From VAZQ01 sp035293945 (GTDB lineage: Bacteria > Pseudomonadota > Alphaproteobacteria > Rhizobiales > Xanthobacteraceae), in contig DATGLV010000008.1 in NCBI GenBank assembly GCA_035293945.1, positions 248,001 to 312,000 on the forward strand: DNA of 64,000 nt. The letters run 5' to 3'. Of the stretch, positions 27,799 through 36,296 are shown piece after piece; the first letter of the stretch is position 1; each line of letters begins with the position of its first letter. Under the pieces are notes generated by a model. It saw only the letters and a list, made by a program, of their open reading frames with translations, was not told the origin of the DNA and ran no database searches. A program made the position numbers and the translations under genes.

Positions 27799-28752
27799 TT
27801 AGGAGCGCCCTTCGAGCTGCCGCATCTGCCGCTGCTGATAGACCATGATCGGCACCAGGAGCAGCGCAAGCAGCACGATGGCAACCGCGGAAGCGGCCGG
27901 CCAATCGCGATTGGCGAAGAATTCGACCCAGAGGGTCTGCCCGATCATCATCGTGTCGGAGCCGCCCAGGAGATCGGGGATGACGAATTCCCCGACGATT
28001 GGAATGAAGCAGAGCAGTGTCCCGGCGAAGACTCCGGGGAGTGACAGCGGCAGGGTCACCAGCCAAAAAGCCTTCCAGCGCGGGCAGCCGAGATCGGCCG
28101 CAGCCTCGAGCAACGCCTCGGGTAGCTTCTCCAGGGTCGCATAGATGGGCAGGACCATGAACGGCAGGTAGGAATAGACGATGCCGATATAGATCGCCGT
28201 ATCGGTCGCGAGCCAGGCGGGCGGGGTATCGACGATGCCGAGCGCAAGCAGCAACTGGTTGAGCAGACCCTCGCGCTGGAGAACGTTGATCCAGGCGTAG
28301 ATGCGGATCAGGAATGAAGTCCAGAACGGCAGCACGACCAGCATGAACAGGATCGGCTGCCATCCACGCGGGGCGCGCGTCATCCCGTAGGCGAGCGGAT
28401 AGCCGATCAGAAGCAGCATCGCAGTGGAAATGCCAGCGATCAGAACGCTCCTGGCATAAGACAACAGATAGATCGGGTCGGAGGCGATGAGCGCGTAGTT
28501 GTCGAGCGACAGGGCATTGAAGAACTCGCGCAGGCCGTGCGCTCCGCCCGCAAGGTCGAGCACCGGCGTATAAGGCGGCTGCGCGATCGCAGTCTGCGAT
28601 AAGCTGATCTTGAGCACGATCAGGAACGGACCCAGGAAGAATACGACGAGCCACAGATACGGGATGAGGATCAACAGCCACCAGCCCAGCGGTCGCCGCG
28701 CAGCGCGCGCTCTCGGCAACGGTTGCGCCTTGATGATGGCCTCCACCGTCAT
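27799..28752 (-). CDS. potH: ABC transporter permease, PotH type
   Basis: 317 aa. Typical PotB/PotH features: WWLLILIPYLWLVVFFLGPF, the long extracytoplasmic loop before FFNALSLDNYALIASDPIYL, GWQPILFMLVVLPFWTSFLI with RIYAWINVLQREGLLNQLLL, and the coupling loop AAADLGCPRWKAFWLVTLPL. The start at 28752 overlaps the ATPase stop by four nt (ATGA), so expression is coupled. A longer upstream frame lies within the ATPase gene and is rejected. Confidence 0.9.
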   Translation of the reverse strand: MTVEAIIKAQPLPRARAARRPLGWWLLILIPYLWLVVFFLGPFLIVLKISLSQTAIAQPPYTPVLDLAGGAHGLREFFNALSLDNYALIASDPIYLLSYARSVLIAGISTAMLLLIGYPLAYGMTRAPRGWQPILFMLVVLPFWTSFLIRIYAWINVLQREGLLNQLLLALGIVDTPPAWLATDTAIYIGIVYSYLPFMVLPIYATLEKLPEALLEAAADLGCPRWKAFWLVTLPLSLPGVFAGTLLCFIPIVGEFVIPDLLGGSDTMMIGQTLWVEFFANRDWPAASAVAIVLLALLLVPIMVYQQRQMRQLEGRS

Positions 28753-29921
28753 CGTGTCAGCACGACGCCGGCGTCGCCCGCCCACGACAGCCATACCGGT
28801 TCATCGATGCGGAACGGCCGTTCGATGAGGCGCGTCATATTGGCCGCCGAAGCCTTCATGATGAAGCCATCGGGCAGGCGCACCTTGTAGATCGAAATGT
28901 CGCCCAGATAACCGATGTCCCAGATCTTTCCGGCGACACAATTCCCGAGCCCGTCCGCCGGCGCCGTGTGCGAGACGCGGACCTTCTCGGGCCGCAGGGC
29001 AACCCACACCGTGTCGCCTGTGCTTGCCTCGGCGGGGGTCGCAACCTCGAGCCTGCCGACGCTGGCGCTCATGATCGTCGCGCAGCCGGCGCCGGAGGCG
29101 AGGAGTCGTCCTTCGATCAGGTTCACGTCGCCGATGAAGTCGGCGACCCAGCGAGAATTTGGCTGCTCGTAGATTTCCGGCGGGCTCGCGACCTGAATGA
29201 GACGTCCCTGGTCCATCACCCCAATTCGGTCGGCGACCGTCATCGCCTCCTCTTGATCATGGGTGACGATCAGAAAGGTGAGACCCAGCTTCTGTCGCAG
29301 GTGCATCAGCTCGAATTGGGTTTCCCCGCGCAGCTTCTTGTCGAGGGCGGCGAGCGGCTCGTCGAGCAAGAGCACGCGCGGCCGTTTGACCAGCGCACGC
29401 GCCAGCGCCACGCGCTGGCGCTGGCCGCCGGAAAGCTGATGCGGCTTGCGTTTCTCGAAGCCTTCGAGCTTGAGCAGCGCCAGCATGGCGGCGACGCGCG
29501 CCGCGATCTCCGCCTTCGGCAGCCCATCCTGTCGCAGCCCGAACGCGACGTTTCCTTCCACATTGAGATGCGGAAACAAGGCGTAGCTTTGGAACATCAT
29601 GTTGACGGCGCGCCGATGCGGCGGGACCGAGGCGAGGTCCTGCCCGTCAAGCAGGACCCTTCCCGTATCCGGGATTTCCAGCCCGGCGAGCAGGCGCAGC
29701 AACGTGGTCTTGCCGCAGCCAGAGGGCCCGAGCAGGGCAAAGAACTCTCCCGGGAAAATGTCGAGTGACAAGTCCTCGACCGCGGCGACCCCGGAGAAGC
29801 GCTTGCCGACCGCCTCGAACCGCACCAAGGGGGGCGTGGCCGGATCGCTGCGGAATGGAGGTGGCCGGGAAATCCCCTGGTGGCGCGCGGGCGCACTGCT
29901 TGAATCAAGAACGCTCGTCAT
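28749..29921 (-). CDS. potG: ABC transporter ATP-binding protein, PotG/PotA type
   Basis: 390 aa. Walker A GPSGCGKTTLLR, signature HQLSGGQRQRVALARAL, Walker B VLLLDEPLAALDKKLR, switch His in LIVTHDQEEAMTVADR, then a C-terminal TOBE-type beta domain (VWVALRPEKVRVSH, IWDIGYLGDISIYKVRLPDG) as in spermidine/putrescine ATPases. The ATG at 29921 or a GTG three codons earlier are both possible; neither has a good ribosome site. It lies 55 nt after glpK on the same strand. Confidence 0.9.
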   Translation of the reverse strand: MTSVLDSSSAPARHQGISRPPPFRSDPATPPLVRFEAVGKRFSGVAAVEDLSLDIFPGEFFALLGPSGCGKTTLLRLLAGLEIPDTGRVLLDGQDLASVPPHRRAVNMMFQSYALFPHLNVEGNVAFGLRQDGLPKAEIAARVAAMLALLKLEGFEKRKPHQLSGGQRQRVALARALVKRPRVLLLDEPLAALDKKLRGETQFELMHLRQKLGLTFLIVTHDQEEAMTVADRIGVMDQGRLIQVASPPEIYEQPNSRWVADFIGDVNLIEGRLLASGAGCATIMSASVGRLEVATPAEASTGDTVWVALRPEKVRVSHTAPADGLGNCVAGKIWDIGYLGDISIYKVRLPDGFIMKASAANMTRLIERPFRIDEPVWLSWAGDAGVVLTR

Positions 29922-29976
29922 GCGAGCCACGCTACAGCATCAGTCCGCGAAGTGTGAACCTGATTCCGCCCGGTGC

Positions 29977-31470
29977 TCAGGCTTGCGTCAAGGTGCGGGC
30001 GACCGCTTCGCGCCAGCCGGCCCATTTGCGCGCGCGCACGGCTTCGTCCATCTGCGGTGTGAACCGGCGTTGGCAGCGCCAACCGGCGGCAAAGTCTGCA
30101 AGGTCCGGGCAAAGGCCGGCGGCGAGCCCGGCCAGATAGGCAGCCCCTAAGGCGGTCGTCTCGGTCACGGCGGGACGGTCGACAGGGGCGGCCAGAATAT
30201 CGGCGAGGAACTGCATGGTCGCATCGCTTGCCGCCATCCCGCCGTCGACCCGCAGCACGGTCTGCCCTCCCCGCAGCGGCCAATCGGCGCGCATCGCCTC
30301 CAGGAGATCGCGTGTCTGATAGCTTACCGCTTCAAGCGCGGCGCGCGCGAGCTCGGCCGCACCGGAATTACGCGTCAGTCCGAACACGGCGCCGCGGGCC
30401 TGGGCGTCCCAGTACGGGGCGCCGAGCCCGACAAAGGCGGGCACCAGATAGACTTGCTCGGTCGGATCGGCCGCGGCCGCGAGCGCGTTCACGTCCTCGG
30501 CGCGTGTGATCAATTTGAGCGCGTCGCGCAGCCACTGCACCGCCGCGCCGGCGATGAAGATGGCACCCTCGAGCGCATAGGTGCGTTTACCGGCGAGCTG
30601 ATACGCAATCGTCGTAAGCAGGCGATGCTTGGAGGCGACGGGCTCATCGCCGGTATTGAGGAGCGCAAAGCACCCGGTCCCGTAGGTCGACTTGATCATG
30701 CCGGGCGTGAAGCAGCCCTGCCCGATGGTCGCGGCCTGCTGGTCCCCGGCGATGCCGAGAATGCGAATCCCGGCACCGAACAGATCCGGCAGCGTGGTGC
30801 CGAAATCGTGCGCGCAATCGTGGACCGAAGGTAGCAGCGGCACAGGCACCCCGAAAATTTCGCAGAGGCCACCATCCCACTCGCCACGCCGGATATCGAA
30901 GAGCATCGTGCGCGCCGCATTGGTCGCGTCGCTGGCATGGACTTGGCCGCCGGTCAGCCGGGACAAGAGGAAGCTGTCGACGGTCCCGAAGGCGAGCCGT
31001 CCCGCCGCGGCGGCGGCGCGCGCACCTTCGACATGATCGATGAGCCAGCGGATTTTGCTCGCGGAGAAATAGGGATCGAGCAGCAGCCCGGTACGGAAAG
31101 CGATTTCCGCTTCGTGACCCGCTGCGCGCAGGCTTGCGCAGGTCTTGGCGGTGCGGCGGTCTTGCCAGACAATGGCGTTATGGACCGGCCCTCCGGTCGC
31201 GCGGTCCCATAGAATCGTGGTCTCGCGTTGATTGGTGATCCCGATCCCGGCAACCTCGCCGGCCACACACCCCGCCCTGGCCATCGCTTCGCGCACGGTC
31301 GCAACCGTGGCGGACCAGATCTCCTCCGGATCGTGCTCGACCCAGCCGGGCGCCGGGTAGATTTGCCGCAGGTCTTGCTGCGCAAGCGCAACGGGCGCCA
31401 GCGCCGCATCGAAGATGACGGCGCGCGTCGAGGTGGTTCCCTGATCGATGGCGATGAGATAATCGGCCAC
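29977..31470 (-). CDS. glpK: Glycerol kinase
   Basis: About 497 aa, cytoplasmic FGGY kinase that makes sn-glycerol 3-phosphate from glycerol and ATP. N-terminal YLIAIDQGTTSTRAVIFDAA, then ITNQRETTILWDRATGGPVH, YFSASKIRWLIDHVEGARAA, KSTYGTGCFALLNTGDEPVA, YALEGAIFIAGAAVQWLRDA and VDGGMAASDATMQFLADIL are all standard. I favour the GTG at 31470, which places the family start VADYLIAIDQG correctly; an ATG 12 codons earlier is possible. glpD and a receiver protein lie upstream on the same strand, and the Pot-type ABC genes follow. Confidence 0.92.
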   Translation of the reverse strand: MADYLIAIDQGTTSTRAVIFDAALAPVALAQQDLRQIYPAPGWVEHDPEEIWSATVATVREAMARAGCVAGEVAGIGITNQRETTILWDRATGGPVHNAIVWQDRRTAKTCASLRAAGHEAEIAFRTGLLLDPYFSASKIRWLIDHVEGARAAAAAGRLAFGTVDSFLLSRLTGGQVHASDATNAARTMLFDIRRGEWDGGLCEIFGVPVPLLPSVHDCAHDFGTTLPDLFGAGIRILGIAGDQQAATIGQGCFTPGMIKSTYGTGCFALLNTGDEPVASKHRLLTTIAYQLAGKRTYALEGAIFIAGAAVQWLRDALKLITRAEDVNALAAAADPTEQVYLVPAFVGLGAPYWDAQARGAVFGLTRNSGAAELARAALEAVSYQTRDLLEAMRADWPLRGGQTVLRVDGGMAASDATMQFLADILAAPVDRPAVTETTALGAAYLAGLAAGLCPDLADFAAGWRCQRRFTPQMDEAVRARKWAGWREAVARTLTQA

Positions 31471-31607
31471 GTTGAAGGAGCCCCCGGCCGGCGCGCGCGT
31501 GCGCATTTCAAAGTGGTGCGTGTCGCCCGCTTTTGCGGGCCGCCCCTTTTCTGCAAAACCGGAATCTACTCCTTGCTTTCACAAGCGCGGGCTTTCCGGT
31601 GCAGGTA

Positions 31608-32120
31608 CTACTCGAGCACTATAGCATCGGGAGCGCGGTCGTCGACCGGCCGGGAATCGCCTTGCGGCTGCAGGCTCGGCGCCACGGTCGCGGCATGGCG
31701 CAGCCGCGGCGCCGTCAGCACCGAGACAAGCCGCTCGTATAGCGCGGGACCCGAGACGGGCTTCACCAGAAACCCGCGCACGCCGAGACGCATGGCCTCG
31801 GCCACCGGTATGGATGCGTGGTGGTCGGTCAACATGATGATCGGCACGCTTGCGCAAGCTAATCGATCGTCGGCGCGCAGCCGCCGCACGAATTCCGCGC
31901 CGCGCATTCCGGGCGCCTGCCATTCAAGGATCACCAGATCGGGATCGAGCTCGGCGGCGGCTGCGAGACCGGCCTCGCCCGCCGGTGCGTCATGGACATC
32001 GGTTGCGCCCATCGACAACAGCAGGGTGCGAATGATCTTACGCGTGCCGAAATCGGCACCGATCAGCAAAATCCTTGCTGATTGGAGCCAGCCGTCGCGA
32101 TCGCTGGCGCTGGGCCGCAT
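31608..32120 (-). CDS. Receiver-domain protein with Glu at the phosphorylation site
   Basis: 170 aa, a stand-alone response-regulator receiver domain (residues 15-135) with a short tail. The phospho-Asp position is E66 (DLVILEWQAPGM) and the acidic pair is replaced (ILLIGADFG where VDDD is usual). The conserved Thr (T98 in IIMLTDH) and Lys (K120 in FLVKPVS) remain. It is therefore unlikely to be switched by phosphorylation and may mimic the active state. The start is ambiguous: ATG at 32120 or TTG at 32180, both with weak ribosome sites. It lies between glpD and glpK on their strand, with 106 and 137 nt gaps. Confidence 0.82.
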   Translation of the reverse strand: MRPSASDRDGWLQSARILLIGADFGTRKIIRTLLLSMGATDVHDAPAGEAGLAAAAELDPDLVILEWQAPGMRGAEFVRRLRADDRLACASVPIIMLTDHHASIPVAEAMRLGVRGFLVKPVSGPALYERLVSVLTAPRLRHAATVAPSLQPQGDSRPVDDRAPDAIVLE

Positions 32121-32226
32121 GGCGCATCCGAAACAACAAATATCGCCCCTAAGCCGACGCAGATTGTCTAGCGATTTCAAATTGGATTGCAGTAAATCGG
32201 ATCGCTAAAATTCGATCGATCCCGGC

Positions 32227-33723
32227 CTATTGAGCACCGCTGCCGATCGCATCCGTCATGAAACGCGCCAAGCGCTCGCATTCGGCTCGGGACATGCGCA
32301 ACCCGAGCTTGCTGCGGCGCCAGAGCACGTCGTCCGCGGTTCGCGCCCACTCATGCTCCATCAAATAGCGAACCTCCGCACCGGTGAGATCGGCACCGAA
32401 TGACGGTCCGAGATCGGTCGCCCGCTTGGCCGGTCCCAGAATGCGGCTGATGCGCGTCCCATAGGCATGCACCAGCCGGCGCGCATGGGCTTCGCTCAAG
32501 AACGGCCAGGTCCGGCGCGCTTGCGCTATCAGACGGGGAACGCCATCAAGCTCGAAATCGCCGCCGGGCAAGCGCGACTTCCTGGTCCAAGCCGGACGCG
32601 CGCCAAGCACATGAGCAAGACGGTCGAGCGCGGCCTCGGCGAGCCGACGGTAGGTCGTGATCTTGCCGCCATAGATGCTGAGCAGCGGCGCCTTGCCGCC
32701 GTCCTCGTCGAGACGCAGCACATAATCGCGCATCGCGTCCTGCGGGCGGCTCGCACCATCGTCATAGAGCGAGCGCACGCCCGCGAAAGCCCATACGACA
32801 TCGGCGGGTGAGATGACTGCACGCAGATGATCGTTCACCACCGCACAGAGATAGCTGATCTCCTCGGCGGTCGGCTTGGCCAATGCGGGATCGCCGGAGA
32901 AGCTGGAGTCGGTAGTGCCCACCAAGGTGAAATTGCGCTCGTAGGGCAGCACGAACACGACGCGGCCGTCGGCGGTCTGAAAGATATAGCCGCGATCGTG
33001 CCCGAACAGACGACGGACCACAATGTGGCTGCCCTTGTCGAGCCGCAGATCGCTGGGCGGACGCATCCGCAGCACACCTTGCACAAATTGCCCGAGCCAG
33101 GGGCCGGTCGCATTGACCAGAACGCGGGCGGTCGCGACATCGCGCCGGCCGCGCGCCTCCAGAACGATCTTCCAGGCACTGCCGCGCTCGGCGCTGAGGC
33201 AGCGCGTGCGTGTACGGATCAAAGCCCCGCGCGCCGCCGCATCGACCGCATTGAGGACGACGAGGCGGGCATCGTCGGTGACACAATCGGAATATTCGAA
33301 ACCGCGGCGATAACGCCCCTTGAGCGTGCCGACATGCGGATCGGCGGAAAGGTCGATACTGCGCGAGGGAGGCAGGATCCTGCGACCGCCGAGGTAGTCA
33401 TAGACGAGCAGGCCAAGCCGCAGCTGCCAGGCCGGGCGCCTACCGGGCTCCAGTGGCAGCACAAAGCGCATCGGGGAGACCAGATGCGGTGTCATGCGCA
33501 GCATGACCTCGCGCTCGCTGAGCGCCTCGCGCACCAGGCGAAACCAGCCATGCTCGAGATATCGCAAGCCACCGTGGATCATCTTGGTGGAAGCGGACGA
33601 CGTACCGGAGGCGAGATCATTCTGCTCGACCAGCAAAACGCGCAAGCCACGGCCGGCCGCGTCGCGCGCGATGCCGACACCATTAATGCCGCCGCCCACG
33701 ATGGCGAGATCGAAATCCGACAT
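32227..33723 (-). CDS. glpD: Aerobic glycerol-3-phosphate dehydrogenase
   Basis: 498 aa FAD enzyme at the inner face of the membrane that oxidises glycerol 3-phosphate to dihydroxyacetone phosphate and feeds quinone. The FAD site FDLAIVGGGINGVGIARDAA is at the N-terminus, followed by SSASTKMIHGGLRYLEHGWF, ATGPWLGQFVQGVL, GSHIVVRRLFGHDRGYIFQT, FTLVGTTDSSFSGDP and IYGGKITTYRRLAEAALDRL, all GlpD blocks. AAGGAG sits just before the ATG at 33723; earlier in-frame ATGs lack a ribosome site. First of the likely glpD, receiver, glpK, pot run. Confidence 0.94.
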   Translation of the reverse strand: MSDFDLAIVGGGINGVGIARDAAGRGLRVLLVEQNDLASGTSSASTKMIHGGLRYLEHGWFRLVREALSEREVMLRMTPHLVSPMRFVLPLEPGRRPAWQLRLGLLVYDYLGGRRILPPSRSIDLSADPHVGTLKGRYRRGFEYSDCVTDDARLVVLNAVDAAARGALIRTRTRCLSAERGSAWKIVLEARGRRDVATARVLVNATGPWLGQFVQGVLRMRPPSDLRLDKGSHIVVRRLFGHDRGYIFQTADGRVVFVLPYERNFTLVGTTDSSFSGDPALAKPTAEEISYLCAVVNDHLRAVISPADVVWAFAGVRSLYDDGASRPQDAMRDYVLRLDEDGGKAPLLSIYGGKITTYRRLAEAALDRLAHVLGARPAWTRKSRLPGGDFELDGVPRLIAQARRTWPFLSEAHARRLVHAYGTRISRILGPAKRATDLGPSFGADLTGAEVRYLMEHEWARTADDVLWRRSKLGLRMSRAECERLARFMTDAIGSGAQ

Positions 33724-33863
33724 GGGCTCCTTGTGCGATTCGCGCGCGACCGGAGCATTCATAGCCAATCGCAAGGCAACCGTCTTGCGCCGGGCCCCGC
33801 ATTGGCCAAGATGCTGATGCGACGACATACTGATGCGACCACCGGGGCCTCGAGGAGGCGACC

Positions 33864-34559
33864 ATGGATTTCAGCGATCGGCATGTGGTGGTGACGGGCG
33901 GCACCGGAGCGCTGGGCAGCGCGGTCGTTGCTGCGTTGCTGCAGGCGAATGCTTCCTGCCATGTGCCCTATGTGCACGGGACCGAGGCGGAACGCTTTCC
34001 GCATCGCGATCATCCCAAGATCAAGCTCGTGGGCGGGATCGATCTGACCGATGAGGCCTCGGTTGCGCGGTTCTACCACGGGGTGCCGCGCCTGTGGGCA
34101 TCGATCCATCTGGCCGGCGGTTTTGCCATGTCGCCGATTGCCGAGACCAGCAAGACGGACCTGATGAAACAGGTCGAGCTCAATTTGGTGACGGCATTTC
34201 TATGTTGCGGCGCTGCCGTGAAAGCCATGACCGGCACGGGTGGGCGGGTCGTCAATGTGGCGGCACGCCCGGCGCTTGAATGGCGCAGCGGCGCCGGCAT
34301 GGCCGCCTACACGGCGAGCAAAGCTGCGGTGGCGGCGGTGACGACGGCGCTGGCCGAGGAAGTCGCCAAGAACGGCATCCTGGTGAATGCAGTCGCTCCT
34401 TCGATCATGGACACGGCCGCCAATCGCGCCGCCATGCCAAAGGCTGATTTCTCTCAATGGCCGAAAGTGGAAGAGGTCGCGGCTACAATCCTCTTTCTCG
34501 CTTCACCCGATAACAAGGTCGGCCGCGGCGGGATCGTGCCGGTCTACGGACGGTCGTGA
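33864..34559 (+). CDS. Short-chain dehydrogenase/reductase family protein
   Basis: 231 aa. Nucleotide-binding motif VVVTGGTGALGSAV, the NAG-like motif is HLAGGFAMS, and the active-site YTASK (Y149, K153) is present, but the segment 131-140 (NVAARPALEW) has no serine where SDR enzymes carry the third catalytic residue. The C-terminal NAVAPSIMDTAANRAAMP is normal for the fold. It is divergent from glpD (140 nt) and converges with malonyl-CoA decarboxylase. Function unknown; reduced activity or a different mechanism is possible. Confidence 0.85.
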   Translation: MDFSDRHVVVTGGTGALGSAVVAALLQANASCHVPYVHGTEAERFPHRDHPKIKLVGGIDLTDEASVARFYHGVPRLWASIHLAGGFAMSPIAETSKTDLMKQVELNLVTAFLCCGAAVKAMTGTGGRVVNVAARPALEWRSGAGMAAYTASKAAVAAVTTALAEEVAKNGILVNAVAPSIMDTAANRAAMPKADFSQWPKVEEVAATILFLASPDNKVGRGGIVPVYGRS

Positions 34560-34593
34560 TGCTCGATCAAGTCTTTGCGTCAATAGTCGCAGC

Positions 34594-34712
34594 GGCGGCC
34601 CTTGTGGCCGCCGACTTGTCAACGCCTCTGACAACGACTTGGCACGAGGAGCTTTTGCTTATCTTCGCGCAACCGGCTGTGGGAAATGCAAGCGGGCGCC
34701 CACGAGGGGCGC
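34594..34712. terminator. Two GC-rich hairpins between convergent genes
   Basis: GGCGGCC-CTTGT-GGCCGCC at 34594-34612 and GCGCCC-ACGAG-GGGCGC at 34696-34712 lie between the SDR stop and the malonyl-CoA decarboxylase stop. Neither has a clean T-run, so termination is plausible but not certain. Confidence 0.35.
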
Positions 34713-34736
34713 TCCTGCGGCGGGAACCCTGAGGCT

Positions 34737-36143
34737 TCACCCCGCGACCGGCACTACATCGCGGGCGGACCCGCGCACCAGGCGCTTGACCGCGCCGGCG
34801 GCGATCACGGTGCGCTGCTTGGCATAGGCCTCGTGGTTCTTCTCGATCTCATCGAGCTCGTACAGATAATTGACCATCAGGCCGTGCGACTGCTCGATCG
34901 CCTTATCGGACAGATCGCCGAGCCAGTTCAACCGCTCGAGCCTGGCGCCGTTGCCGAGATGAAAGCGGGCAACCGGATCGACCGGCGTTCCGTTGCGGTT
35001 GCGCGCGCGCAGAAAATACCAACCGGCCGCGCGCAGGAGCGGTTCCTCCAGCTCCTCGCAAGCCTCCGCATTCTGCCACCATTGCGGCGTGTCGAGGTGA
35101 ATCAGCGCAGCCTTATCCTCCGGGCTAAGAGCAGGCGAGGCTTCGGCGGCTCGCTCGCGCTTGAGCCAGGCGGCAAAGCCCGGCGCCGGCGACAGGGTGA
35201 CGAAACGCGATAGACGCGCGTTCTCCCGCGCAATCTCCTCGGCGACTTGCTTGATCAGGAAATGCCCGAACGAAACGCCGGTGAGCCCCCGCTGACAGTT
35301 CGAGATGGAATAGAAAACGGCGGTCACCGCCTTTTCCGCTTCGATCACGTCGCGCTCGACCGCGAGGATCGGCGCGATCGCGTCGGGGATTTCGCGAGTC
35401 AGGGCCACCTCGACGAAGATCAACGGTTCGTCGACCAAAGCCGGGTGAAAGAAGGCATAGCAGCGGCGATCGGGGGCATCGATCCGCCGGCGCAGATCAT
35501 CCCAGCCGCGAATGCGATGGACCGCTTCGTAACGGATGATCTTCTCCAGCACGATGGCCGGCGTCGACCAGTCGATGCGACGCAGCACCAGGAATCCGCG
35601 ATTGAACCAAGAGGAGAACAGATGCACGAAGGCTGAATCGACCGGGACAAGGTCTTCACGCCGATCCAAAGCTTCGAGCAGTTGCTCGCGCATCCGCACC
35701 AGCGCGGCGGTCCCGCCGGGCGCAAGATTTAGGCGACGGAACAGCTCCTGCCGGCGCGGCTCCGACGCAAGGTGCAGCTCGGCGGCGGCTTCGTCGCTGG
35801 CCTTGTTTTGCCAAGCCGCGGCGGCGGCCGCCAGACGCCTCTGATCGGGACCGAATTCCTGGCCTAAGGCCTCGAAAAAGGCGATCCGCGGACCTGTGGT
35901 CAATTCCGCATAGCGATTGAGGATTTCGCGGGCCAGCGCCACCCCGGAGGCTTCTCCGCGCTCGGACAGGAGCTCGCTGCAAAGCTCGACCAGATCGGCT
36001 GAGCGGCGTTCCGCCATCCCGCGGCGATCACGCGTGCGATCGATAAGAGCTCGCCCGCGCTCCGAGATCGACTGCAAGAGCTCGCCGAAGAAGGAGGTAT
36101 TCACGAAACTTGAGTTCCTCGCCCAGCGCACCGCACCGGCCAA
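34737..36143 (-). CDS. Malonyl-CoA decarboxylase
   Basis: About 468 aa, converts malonyl-CoA to acetyl-CoA and CO2. N-terminal helical domain (LVELCSELLSERGEASGVAL, RIAFFEALGQEFGPDQRRL) followed by the GNAT-like catalytic domain: HIGW-like RRIDWSTPAIVLEKIIRYEA, YAFFHPALVDEPLIFVEVAL, the serine-containing FVTLSPAPGF and the His in VARFHLGNGARLERLNWLGD, which match the known catalytic Ser and His. The TTG at 36143 is the longest start and has no clear ribosome site; a GTG a dozen codons later is an alternative. It is divergent from a family III CoA-transferase. Confidence 0.9.
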   Translation of the reverse strand: MAGAVRWARNSSFVNTSFFGELLQSISERGRALIDRTRDRRGMAERRSADLVELCSELLSERGEASGVALAREILNRYAELTTGPRIAFFEALGQEFGPDQRRLAAAAAAWQNKASDEAAAELHLASEPRRQELFRRLNLAPGGTAALVRMREQLLEALDRREDLVPVDSAFVHLFSSWFNRGFLVLRRIDWSTPAIVLEKIIRYEAVHRIRGWDDLRRRIDAPDRRCYAFFHPALVDEPLIFVEVALTREIPDAIAPILAVERDVIEAEKAVTAVFYSISNCQRGLTGVSFGHFLIKQVAEEIARENARLSRFVTLSPAPGFAAWLKRERAAEASPALSPEDKAALIHLDTPQWWQNAEACEELEEPLLRAAGWYFLRARNRNGTPVDPVARFHLGNGARLERLNWLGDLSDKAIEQSHGLMVNYLYELDEIEKNHEAYAKQRTVIAAGAVKRLVRGSARDVVPVAG

Positions 36144-36296
36144 GAATCGTTAACGGTGAGGCCGCGCGACACTATGGACAAGATGGAGCCGGCAAGCCAC
36201 AGAAACAATGGTCGACTTGGCTTGTTTTCGGCCGACCTCCCCCACCTGACCCTCCCCGCAAAGAAAGGAGGGCCGCCGTCTAAAAGGAGCAATTTC

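Noticed and set aside
34638..34660. Sigma-54-like promoter (TTGGCAC...TTTTGCTT)
   Set aside because: The GG-to-GC spacing is not the required 10 bp, and it points from between convergent genes to the opposite-strand end of malonyl-CoA decarboxylase.
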